The translations under genes and the position numbers were made by a program. From a virus, in the IMG/VR virus record IMGVR_UViG_3300035670_000578, positions 1 to 39,002 of that record: 39,002 nt of DNA; one strand, 5' to 3'. Numbering within the stretch: position 1 is the first letter of the stretch; each line of letters begins with the position of its first letter. Positions 1 to 11,000 of the stretch are shown one piece after another. The notes beneath the pieces are model-generated. The model was not told where the DNA came from and did no database searches. It saw only the letters and a list, made by a program, of their open reading frames with translations.

Positions 1-1627
1 TTCCAGTACCGTTACTTGGATATTTACATTCTACACCTTTGTACTTCCAAGGACAAGTATTTTTATAAAACTTTCTCCTAGGAAGCTCTTTATTTATTTG
101 TGAAGTTCTTTCAGATAAGTTAAATACGACTTTAGTCTCATCATAGCTAATCATTTTAGAGACAATAAATTTATGATCTAAATAAGCATAAGGATCATAA
201 TTAGCATTTCTTATGTATATCTTATCACCGGAAGTAATACCACTTACAGAGGCAGAATCCACTATTATATTATTGTTAGAGATAAAAACTACAGATCCAG
301 CTACAGTTCCATTATTACTTTGTATAGAGTCACCTACTCTATAGGGAGAAGTATCAGTGACAGTTAGTACGTTTCCTTGTATAGTAGATAATAAAGAGTA
401 CTCAGGCCAGTACTCTAAATGGTTAGCATAAATAGATTTTATCTCAACTACTGCACCTAGTAGATCTCTACTGTCTTTTACTAAAGAAATCCACTCTTCG
501 CCTAGAGAGCGAGTACTATCAAAGCTAAAAGCAGAATTAACTTGGCCTAGTGCTGTAACTACGTTTGCGTCATAAGCAGGATTTCCTGGTACAGTTCTAG
601 GGTCAATATTTGAGACTAGTTCTCCGTTAACCGTAGCGCTAACCGCAGAAGTATTATTAAATCCTAGTATATACGGATTCTCAACTAGAGTAGAGAAGTA
701 ATAGTCTGTGTTAGCTAGTTCTAAGCTAATTTCTCCTATACTACCATCAGAAGATATAGAAATACCAGGATAGTTTATAGGAAACGCTTTATATCTATTG
801 CCTTCATGCTCAATTGAGTAGTCTGGAATATTAAAATCATCCCCAAACACTTCTGCATATCTAAGAGGAAATGGGTAAGGCCAAGTATACCCTACTCCAT
901 CTCCTGATGGATTACCATTAGCATTAGGAGGGTACCATTCTCCAGGATAATATATAGTATAAAGTCTTACGATAGGTTCTTGTTCAAAAGAGTTGTTAGT
1001 AAGGATATAATTAGAAGGTCTAACGTCTACAACAATATCTGATGCTAGTATGCTCTGAGTAGTAGGAGTATTAGCAGCTACAAAATAGTAACTTTCTTTT
1101 AAACCTCGAGACACCTCAACCTTTAGAGAGTCTAGTCCAGCAGGAGGGTAAGCAGACTCACCATATATAGATATTTGATCATTACTAATAGGAGTGATAA
1201 ATATAGCTATATTATTAAAGTCTATTCCTCTATCATTTAAAGTAAGACTTGGAAACTCGTATTGATCTTGTGATACGATAATATTATTTGCGTAAATTTG
1301 AATCTCATGTTTGTAGTCTGCGCTAATAGGTAGAGCAAAGGTATTAGTACTTCCGTCTATAGCATAAGTATTGCCATCTACTACTATACCTGTACTAGAA
1401 TATGTAACACTGGTAGAAAATACATTTATGTCTGTACGCTTAGACTGAACAGTCTCACCAATTTCAAAGTAGTGAGAAATATTAGCTACTTTTACTTTTA
1501 AGTTAGAGCCGTCAACAGCTACTATTTCTGCAAAAGCATTTGAGTTAGCCCCGAACAAAGAATTGCTGGCTACGAAAGTATTAGTGTTAGCAACTTGTAC
1601 TATATAGTCATAAAATCTAGATGACAT
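1..1627 (-). CDS. Minor tail protein, lambda gpL-like (partial, C-terminus beyond window)
   Basis: Reading down from the ATG at 1627 gives an open frame of 542 codons that reaches base 1 without a stop. Its last visible part holds C-P-W-K-Y-K-G-V-E-C (Cys525 and Cys534), resembling the start of the cysteine motif of lambda gpL-type tail-tip proteins, which hold an iron-sulfur cluster near the C-terminus. In that family gpL sits at the tail tip and works with gpM, and the preceding gene here is gpM-like. The part before the cysteines (about 520 residues) is much longer than lambda gpL (232 residues in total) and is rich in beta-type sequence, so the N-terminal half may be an added tip domain that I do not recognise. 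The start is fixed by a TAATG junction with the upstream gene. Further cysteines would lie outside the window. Confidence 0.72.
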   Translation of the reverse strand, partial: MSSRFYDYIVQVANTNTFVASNSLFGANSNAFAEIVAVDGSNLKVKVANISHYFEIGETVQSKRTDINVFSTSVTYSSTGIVVDGNTYAIDGSTNTFALPISADYKHEIQIYANNIIVSQDQYEFPSLTLNDRGIDFNNIAIFITPISNDQISIYGESAYPPAGLDSLKVEVSRGLKESYYFVAANTPTTQSILASDIVVDVRPSNYILTNNSFEQEPIVRLYTIYYPGEWYPPNANGNPSGDGVGYTWPYPFPLRYAEVFGDDFNIPDYSIEHEGNRYKAFPINYPGISISSDGSIGEISLELANTDYYFSTLVENPYILGFNNTSAVSATVNGELVSNIDPRTVPGNPAYDANVVTALGQVNSAFSFDSTRSLGEEWISLVKDSRDLLGAVVEIKSIYANHLEYWPEYSLLSTIQGNVLTVTDTSPYRVGDSIQSNNGTVAGSVVFISNNNIIVDSASVSGITSGDKIYIRNANYDPYAYLDHKFIVSKMISYDETKVVFNLSERTSQINKELPRRKFYKNTCPWKYKGVECKYPSNGTG

Positions 1628-1998
1628 TATACCTCTACCATTACTAAAGATACATTATACCAAGAATTATTATTACCGTCTACTACGTGCTCTCGGACTA
1701 AATCTCCTTCAAATTTAACTACAGTAGACCCAGTAAGACCAAAATGAGTTAAGTCTAAAGAAAAAGACTCAAAATTACCTCCTCTAGCGTTAAAGAAAGA
1801 CTCAATATTATTCATACGAGTTTCATCAATACTAGTGTAGCTAAAAGTATAGGTGCGCAAAAGCCTTCTTGAGCGCAGTTTTCTTCGCTCATACCCATTT
1901 ATAGAACTAAAAGTATTCATATTAGTTCTTGTGGATATCTGAAAGCCTCTGTCTGGCAATCTATCAGTCATACTAGCATTATCTGGATAAGTAGCCAT
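1627..1998 (-). CDS. Minor tail protein, lambda gpM-like
   Basis: This 123-residue protein has the pattern of gpM-like minor tail proteins: an early 'LPDRGFQIST' segment, an arginine-rich stretch (YERRKLRSRRLLRTY) followed by a beta strand, then 'FFNARGG.FESFSLD'. Family members sit at the distal tail end and help join the tape measure and tube to the tip. The position directly after the tape measure and before the gpL-like gene is the lambda H-M-L order. The ATG at 1998 has AAGGA just upstream, and the stop overlaps the next start (TAATG). The fold assignment is from pattern and gene order only. Confidence 0.7.
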   Translation of the reverse strand: MATYPDNASMTDRLPDRGFQISTRTNMNTFSSINGYERRKLRSRRLLRTYTFSYTSIDETRMNNIESFFNARGGNFESFSLDLTHFGLTGSTVVKFEGDLVREHVVDGNNNSWYNVSLVMVEV

Positions 1999-2006
1999 TA
2001 TTTTCC

Positions 2007-5000
2007 TTACTTAATTTTTTTCAGTGTTCTCTTGATCGGACCATTAGTTCTAAGGTCTTTAAGAACGACATCTACCACAATCTTTTCACCGTCAAATCTT
2101 ACTTGAGGATCGCCCTCAACATCTACAGGTTGACCATTATTTGTGATATTTATTTCTACAGTGGTGTCGCCTCGTGGCAGCTCCCCAGTTCTATTCATAT
2201 AGTCTAAGGTAGGAACCCCCAGATTGTCAACAGAAGAATTTCTAAATACGTACTCTCCGTCAGACAATCTAGCTAGCATAGAGTCGCTGATATTACTACC
2301 CTCTCCAGAGATATAACCTCCCTCTGCGTAACCAGGAATACTAAACTGCTGTGCTAGTGCACGACCCTCTGGGGTAATTGTGCTATTGTTAACACCCCAA
2401 GTGCTCCAAATACGGGAAGCTAGAGTGTCCCAATCATTTCTTCCATAAGTACCTTGTAGACTAGAAGGGTTACCCATCCAAGAAGTAGCATCAATACTAC
2501 TATTCCAATCATTCCAGTCATATCCAAATTCAGAATAATTGCTAGGGTTAGTAGAACGAGCACCCCAATAGTAATCACCAATTCTGTGCCAGTTCTTATG
2601 CTCATAGATTAGTCCCTTACCTTTTGCATAGCTTGCACCTCTAATTAAGGCTGAGATAGCATATCCAACAGTGCTATTTGCATTGTAGCCGTTTGTATAG
2701 CTAGAAGCATTGTTGCTATATAGCCACTGAGGATAACCATCGCTCTTACTAAATACGTTAGTATATCCTGCTTGAGAATCAGTAATAGTATTCTGCGCAG
2801 CTGTACTCGCCTGATTAGGTCTTCCGTCAAAGAAGAACTGCTTTAGGCCTGTCATAGTGTTTACAGAGCCAGAACCGCCAAGAGACTTTAGTAGGGCTGC
2901 TTCTGCGTCATTAATATGCGCTACCTGACTATCACCTTTGATACCGAAAGAACGTAGAGCACTATTGAGATCACCTGTCTGATTAAGTGCATTTAAGAAA
3001 TCGGTACCTAGGTTAGCAACAGTGCTCGCAGTTAGTACAAATTCTCCATCCGATAGGCGAGCAGGAATAGAGTCACTTGTACCTGTACCTGGACCTTCTA
3101 CTAAACCACCAGTCTTAAATCCTGGAACTGTTACAGCAGATGCCCCACTATAGATATATCTATACTTGTTAACGTTAATTAGGTCTTTGAATGCGCGTAG
3201 ATAGATAGATTCACGAAGAACCTTCTCAACGTCATCGATATAATCAGTACCTACTTTAATTCCAAATAGAGTAAGATCAATACTGTCTAGAAGACCTTTC
3301 ATCTCGTTGAAGATGCCTGCTTCTGGTTGGAGATCTCTAATCTCTCTTAGTAGAGTATTAGAAGTATCTGTCTTAGCGTTGGCTGCTACAGTTAAGCTCT
3401 CAATTGAGTTAGCAGTAGTTTCAATAGCGTTTAACCAGCTATTAGTTGTGTCTATCTTACCATTTGCGGTTACTGTTAAACTCTCAATAGAGTTAGCAGT
3501 TGTTTCGATAGCACTTAGCCAATTATTAAGTGCATCTGTTTTAGCATTAGCTTCTGTTAGTAGAGTAATAATAGCATCTACTTTTGGATCATAGGTGTTT
3601 ATAGTCCAATCCCAAAGAGCGTTGAGAGTATCACGCATTTCTTTTACTATTTCTACCATAGTAGCAACAGACATAGCAATATCAGCTAGTTTGGCAATCT
3701 TTGGGGTCCACTGATTATAGTAACCAGCTAAGAAAGTATCTTGATAGTACTTCCAAATTTGATTATAAAAAGCTACTGCAGAGTCTACAGGCTGGCTCTT
3801 AAGATTATCATCCATTCTTTGTAGATATGGTATAGCGTTTGCTTCAAGAGCCTTAATAGCATTTACCATTTCCATAAAGTCTGATTTAAATGTAGCTGTT
3901 ACGTCTATTGGAACCTTTTCTGAAATAATAAATAGGTCATTAGCGTTAATCGCAGTTGCAATAGGTGTAAAGAAAGCAGAACCTGCTAGAGCAGATTGAG
4001 TAGGCTTAAAGAATCTATCCCCTGTTAAGGAAGTTGCAGTAGGACTAAATAGTGCACTACCTACTATGTTAGAAGGAACTGGATTCACTAAGCTATTAAC
4101 ATCTACATTTATTTTATCAGTTATTGATAGAAGTTCTGATACAGGCTTCTTTAATACCTCTGTAACAAATATAAGTTCATCTGCTCCAAATTTTGCTGGA
4201 TTTGCACGAACATAGCTTGCATCTAGAAGATCAGACACAGTAACCTTCCACTGATCAAATTCAATGAACTGAGCTGCATCATAAACAGAAGCCTCAATCA
4301 AGAAGGCATCAGCAGATCTAACTTTTATTTTAGTGGCTGCGTCAAAGTTTAATGCTTGATCCCAGTTAGCAGGTTTGATAGCGGTAGCATTACTAAAATT
4401 AAATACGTTTCTATAGTCTAGCGGAACAGTGTTGTTTACTAGCATATTTAAATCTAACTTAGAAGCGTCTCCCATATAGAACCAATCAGCAAAAGTAGTA
4501 AATAGCTTAGTTGCGCTAAACCATGTATAGTAGTTGCTGTCTAGCTTCTTAATTGGATTAAATAGAGAATTATAGTCTATATCGCCTCTATTAGTTAACT
4601 GGAAAGTACCACTACTGAAGTTCTCTACTAAATCTTCTACCGATAGAGTCACCTTATCTCTTAACCCAGAAGTAGTTAGCACAGTAAGATCAATAACATC
4701 TTCAACTGCTAGAGTATACTTAACCCAAGTAAATCCACTACCAGTACTATAGTTTTGGAATATGTCTCCAAGACTTAGTTGTTTTGTTAACGGTGCAAAT
4801 ACGTCACTGAACTGATACTGAATCTTTCTGTTCTGATCTACTCCAATAAATGTAGAGGCTGGTAGGGCAGTAGGCGCACTTATAGAGTAGAATGAAGATC
4901 CTGGTAAGGCAGTTGGGCTAGAAATAGTAAACACTTCTTCGGATAGATAATCAGTAGCAATTATATTTAGTAAGTCTGCTCCGTAGAAAGTGCTCTTATC

Positions 5001-8000
5001 TACTTGTATTAGCTCATTAGCTTTGTACATAGCTTTAGATGTGATCTCAATGTACTCATTGAAATCAAGTTGTAGCTTATTAACTACATCAAGGACATCT
5101 GCAGCTACTAATAGATAAGGATTAGTTTTAATATAGCTAAAGTCAATAACTTCGCTAGCTAGAATCTTGTAAGGCTGGAAGGTAAATACTTCATTACCAT
5201 TTACTACATACTTAGCACCGATATCAAATACTTGAGAAGCCTGCACCACTGTTGGGTTTGGGGATATAGTGAACACTTGGCTAGGCGCTAGAGCCTCTCT
5301 AGTGTTAGAAATATCAAATACATTTAGAAGGTCTAGAGGAATAGGATCAAATACCTCAAATACGTTTGAGATATTAATCTTACCTGGTACGTCAAACCAT
5401 TGATAGAAATTAGTATCTACCTTGTTCTTATTAAAGAAGTAGTCAAATGGATTATCTAATGGATCAAAGTTAAAGAAAGTATTAGCTGTCACTCTAATCT
5501 TTTCTCTGTCACTTAGACTCCATACACCATTATCATCTACACCTTCAAAAATGTCTGGAGCGCTTAGTAGCAGCTTAGTTTTAAATCCGTAATTATTGAA
5601 GTTTTGCACATCAAATAGTTGAGAACTATCAATAGTAGCTTTAGTAAACTCAAAACCACCATTTACTGTATAGTTGTCAAACATATCTGTTAAATGAAGT
5701 CTAACAGTTTGAGGATCAAATACTTCTGTATAGTTTACAGGTATTCTAGTCATTTCATTGATCTTGACTAGTTCATCTGCAGCGACAGATAGAGGAGCTG
5801 CAAGATTATATATCTCAGAGCCTGAAATATCATCAGGGATTAAGTTATAGAATGCCTTAGCACCTAGAGTAATAGGCTTATCAACTACATATAACTCATT
5901 AGGCTGAATAAGTTTAGGAGAGTCAACAGTAAACCAGTCTGCAAAAGCAGTCATACCTTTAGAAATACCCATAAAGAAGTCATTAAAGGTAAGGGCGGCT
6001 AGAGGAGCTACATAGAACCACTCATCAAAAGTAGTTGCGCTAGTATTGATGTTAAATAGATCTGAACCATTGATAGCAGTAGGAGCTATAAACTCATTAA
6101 TGTCTAGAGTCTGAGAAACATTGAAGAAATCGATATAGCGAATATCTTTAGGCTCTAGAGTGAACCAATCATAGGCGTCAGTATCCCACTTAGTAGTTGG
6201 AGGCCAAGAGAACCAATCAGCAAATCCAGTTTCAGTTAGAGTAGGAGGAGCAAACCAGGCACCCCAACTGGTTTCTTCCTGAGTAGGAATAAACCATTTT
6301 AAGTAGTTAGTAGGCATAGGTGTTGGCTGGTGGAACCACATTCTGTAGTCCATATCCTGCTTAACAATATTGATAAAATCATCAAAGCTCTTGTCTAGCT
6401 TGATAATATTATAGAAGTCTTCAATAGTTCTATCCAGTGCAGATATAGTAAACCATTCTTCAAAAGAAGTAGCTCTTTGTGCTACGTTCATCCACATATC
6501 AATACTGCTCTCTTCCTTAACAATAGTGATAAGGTCATTTAGAGCAATCTCGTTATCAATAACTTCAATAATGTCTTGAAGCTTAATTACTTGAGGAACG
6601 ATAATGTAGAAGTAATCAGCAGGCATGGCAATAGGTTCAGTTACAGAGAATAACTGTCCAGTTAGCCCACTTAGGTTATTCATCATTGGTCCTGCATACA
6701 TAGTACCTCCAGTTGTGGTACTGGTTGTTGCAGAAGCAATAGGTGCTGCAATATCATTAAGAGCAGGAACTACTCCGCCGCTAACAATTAGCATTTCAGA
6801 AAGAATAGATCTAATATCTTCTAGATATAGATTAGTATAGTATAGGTAACCAGGAGACTGAACCCCTAAACCTTGAGTTAAGATAGCCTGTAAAATAGAG
6901 TTAGTAGCACTAGTACCAAAACCTACTGCATTAGCAGGATTAGTATTAGTAGCTACAGTATAGTTAGCTAGGGCACTAGTACCTCTAGGCTCAGCAATAT
7001 CTAATTGAATAGGTGTTTCTAATAATGAGATAGCATCTAACACAAAAGTTCTAAATACCGAGTCTAGAGTATCTAGGTTAGTGATAGTGGGATCCATATT
7101 TCTAGCTACAGCAAGTAGCTGGGACTCTAGAGATACTAATTCAGCATTTAGTTCGTTAAACTCGTCTATAGGCAGAGTGGCTGCTGTGATATCTAAAGCA
7201 CCATACAGAGCTTCATATGCAGCTTTTGCATTAAGAATATTTTGATACTCTGATATAGCTGTGGTTAGCTCTGCTAGTACTTTACTTGAGTCAGAGAAAG
7301 GTTGCACATCAATATTATATGCGTCAGTGTTAAAAACAATATTGTCTAGTGCTTGGGTTAATCCTGCAGCAGTTACATTAGAGATAGCAGTTTGTACGTT
7401 TAAGAACTCTGCACTTGCATCAGAAAGTCGGCTAGTAAAGTTAGCAATGTTCTCAGATACGCTAGGTACTACATCTGCTAGACCTTTTATAAATACAGTA
7501 TTAGTAGCAAGAGCCGCATTATAACCATCTAGAACTGCATTGGCATCATTATATGCTGCACGAGCGTCTACTGCTCTCTTTACTAAATCTTCTTGAATCT
7601 CAGTTAAAGTAAGATCAACATTTGTTAATCCCGCAGTAGTATTATTAAGGTTAAGCTCCTTCTCAACACCAACTAGCTGTAATGCAGCTTCTTTTAAGTT
7701 GTCTACGGCATCAGTTGAAGATGCAATTTGGCTCTCTAGGTCTGTAATTCTGGATAGAGCTCTACTGATTCTAACAAACTTGTCGGCAGAATCAGGTAGT
7801 GCTTGCAGAGCAGTTAAGCTAGCAAGTTCTTGGGCTAAGTTATCTTTTAAGGTAGCTAGAGGTATCTTAGTATCAATATTACCTATTTCTGCAGTACCTG
7901 CAACTATATCGTTCTTTAGGTCAACTAAATATTGATCAAGTCCAGCATATCCAGTATATTGTGGATCAAGGCCTGCAACAATGTCATTAATTCTATCTAC

Positions 8001-11000
8001 GTGACCCGATAGATTACCCCCAGCAGCTGCAAAAGCTTTTTGAGCATCAAATAGAGTATTATATAGTTCTTCTTCCGCACTTGCCTGCTGAGAAACTGCA
8101 GAGTCGAATAGACCTTTTAAGTTCTCAAAATTAGAACGATAGTTAGATACCATTCCTTCTACAATACCAGTAATATCTTCTTGAATAGTGTTGAAAGAGT
8201 CAAGTAGAGAAGAGCGGAAGCTTTCCATAGAGTCTTTAGTAGTGTCTAGGGCGCCACGCATCTCTTGGAAAGTGCTAATAAAGTCCATAAATGAAGTTTG
8301 TAGTATAGAGATACCTGTTTGGTATGTCTCAATATCAATTTCTTCACTCTGTATAAGTTGATAGTTTAGCTCATTAATAGCTTGTTCTAAATTACCTAAA
8401 CCTATTAATCCTTGTTGTGCTGCAACAGCAAAATTACCAACAGAACCATAGAAAGTTCCTAGAGCATCATCAAACTCCATGCCTGCTTCTAAGAAAATAG
8501 ACTCAACAGATTTAGTCATTCTAGAACCAAATCCAGTTGAAGTTTGTAGAGTAGAGTTATAAAAGTCTACTAGAGATACTTCGAACTTACTAAAGCTAAC
8601 ACTAGCAGCTTGTAGCTGTCTAGCAACAAGCTCCATAGCAGCGCCTGCCTGATAAGTAAAGTCTACTATGGTAGCAACACCTGCACCGTAGTCTTCTGCA
8701 GTGTTAGCTGCATCTCTAAGAACTTTTAACTGTTCTTCGTTCGCACTTTGAACTAGTTCTAAACGCTTTTGGTTATAGAGTCTATTAAGTTCTATAGTTT
8801 TATCGCTAGCTTCTCTAGTGCTAATAACTCCATCCTCTACTGCATAATTAATTTTATCAAGACTGCTAACATACATGTTTACAGTCTCTCTAACTGCCGA
8901 TAGAGCACCAGTATTATCTAGGCTATCATTTAAATCAATAAAGAAGTCGTTGTATTCTTTTACAAGCTCAATAGAATCGTTATAAGCATTATTTAAAGAG
9001 TCAATTGCGCTGTTATATTCATCTGTAGAAATAGTACCTTGAGCTAGGAGTTTATTTAGCTCATTAGTAGCAGCGTATAGCTTTTTATACAGACCTTGAG
9101 ACTGAATTAAATAGTCTTGAGGTTGCTGAACAGCTAGGTAGAAAGCATCAGATGCTTTTACAAAATTATCTATTTCATCTATAGAAGCTATTAAGCCTGC
9201 TGCACGTAGTGCTTCTTGGGTTCTGCTTTCTGCTACAATTTGATTTAGTGCATCAGTAGAACTTACTGCTGCACGCACATTAGTAGCGTACTCAAAAGTA
9301 GCTCTAGCTTGTAACACATTTCCTTCAGCTAGTTGATCTTGCACAAACTGAAGAGCGGGTACTAGGTTAGAGTTAATAGATTTAAATATATTTAGGTAAG
9401 AATCATACAGATCTTCATTAGCATCTGTTAGAATATTAGCTGCTTCGGCAAAAGAGATGAAGGCTGTGTTTGCATCTATTTCATATGCTGCAAAATCAGA
9501 ACGAGCACTACTTAGAGTAGCAGTAGTACCTCCGGTTAACCCAGTCTGTACTGCACCGCCAGCAGCCATCTGTACGAAGTTACCAGAGTTTAGAGCAAAT
9601 AGAGTATCATACCCAATTTTCTGGGCTGATTCTTTGTTAAGAACAAATTCACCTGGCATTAGCATTGCTGGTACAGAATCTTTATTTTGTTGTGCCCCAC
9701 TGCCAGAAACCATACCGCCAGTAGCTAGGCCTACAGACGCATAGTTAAAGGCTAGGCGAGCCTCAGAACGTCTAGCAGACTTTTGTATTTCTGAAGTATT
9801 AAAGGCTGCTAGTAGCGTACGAGATGCGATCTCGGCTTGTACAGCAGCTTGTACTGTTGCATCTGCAAACTCACCAGTCACGCTAGTAAGAAGTCTGATA
9901 GCCTTCAGTTGTTCATCAGTTCCTTCGGCTACTAGGCGTAGACGTTGAATAAGTGCGAGCTCTTCAGCTTTTGCTACTGCATCTGAGAACTTAGAAGGGA
10001 ACTTGTTTTGAATAGTTTGGGCATCTCTAACTATATCTTTTTGATAGTTTAGAATCTTTTCAATGTTTTCATATACAGAAGGATCTATACCTTTTGCCAC
10101 TTCGGTGGCACGACTTACAGCTTGATAGAAATCTTCTGCGATCTTTAGCATCTTTAGATCTGCGGCTTCTCTTAGAATTCTATCTGCTTGAGCAGCGCTC
10201 ATACCAGTTTCTACTAGAGCGTCTTTAAAGCCTAGCATCTCACCTTCGGTTTGTGCGAAAATAAGAGCCATGTTGTTTAGAGATGCAGATTGCTTTTCAA
10301 TAAGTCTTACTACGCCTCCAGCACTAACTGTGATGCCTGCAACAGTTAGCAGAGCCTTTTGCACAGAGTCATCTAGCTCTTTTACTTGAGAAGAGGTTTC
10401 CCCAAATACTTGCTCAGCCTCAGTTCTTAAGTCCCTGAAGTTGCGCATTAGTCCGCCAGTTAATTGATCTAAGTTTTGAGCCGCAGCAGCAGCTATTAAC
10501 TCTACTTCTTCCGCTATTGTTACGAAAGAACCTGTTAATCTAGATTGTAGGTTATTGATAACACCTCTAAATCCTGCAGCAAAGTCAATGGCCTTTAAGT
10601 TATCTTCTACGGCTCTATCAAAGTCTAAACGGCTAATGGCAAGTCTAACATCAGCGTTACCTACACTAGTAAAGCCTTTTACGATTAGCTCGAACATATC
10701 TTTACCTAGCTGTTCTGCATCATCAGAAATTTGCTTAGTAAATGTCTCTCCAGCTACAGTAATTTGTAGTTCTTTTTGTTTTACTTTAGAACCTTTACGA
10801 GAAAATACAGCTTGGAAGTTGCTTGCACGAGTGCCCGCACCAATAATATCTTCTATTAAATCATTTATCGCATTTGCAGATTTTGCTAGAGGAGCTAGCT
10901 CTCCGCCTTTTTCACCAGAACTAGAAACAGCACCTGTTTGAAGGTTTACACTACCAACGCTAGTCTTAGTACGTGCAAATAAATCTCCTAGGAAACTGCC

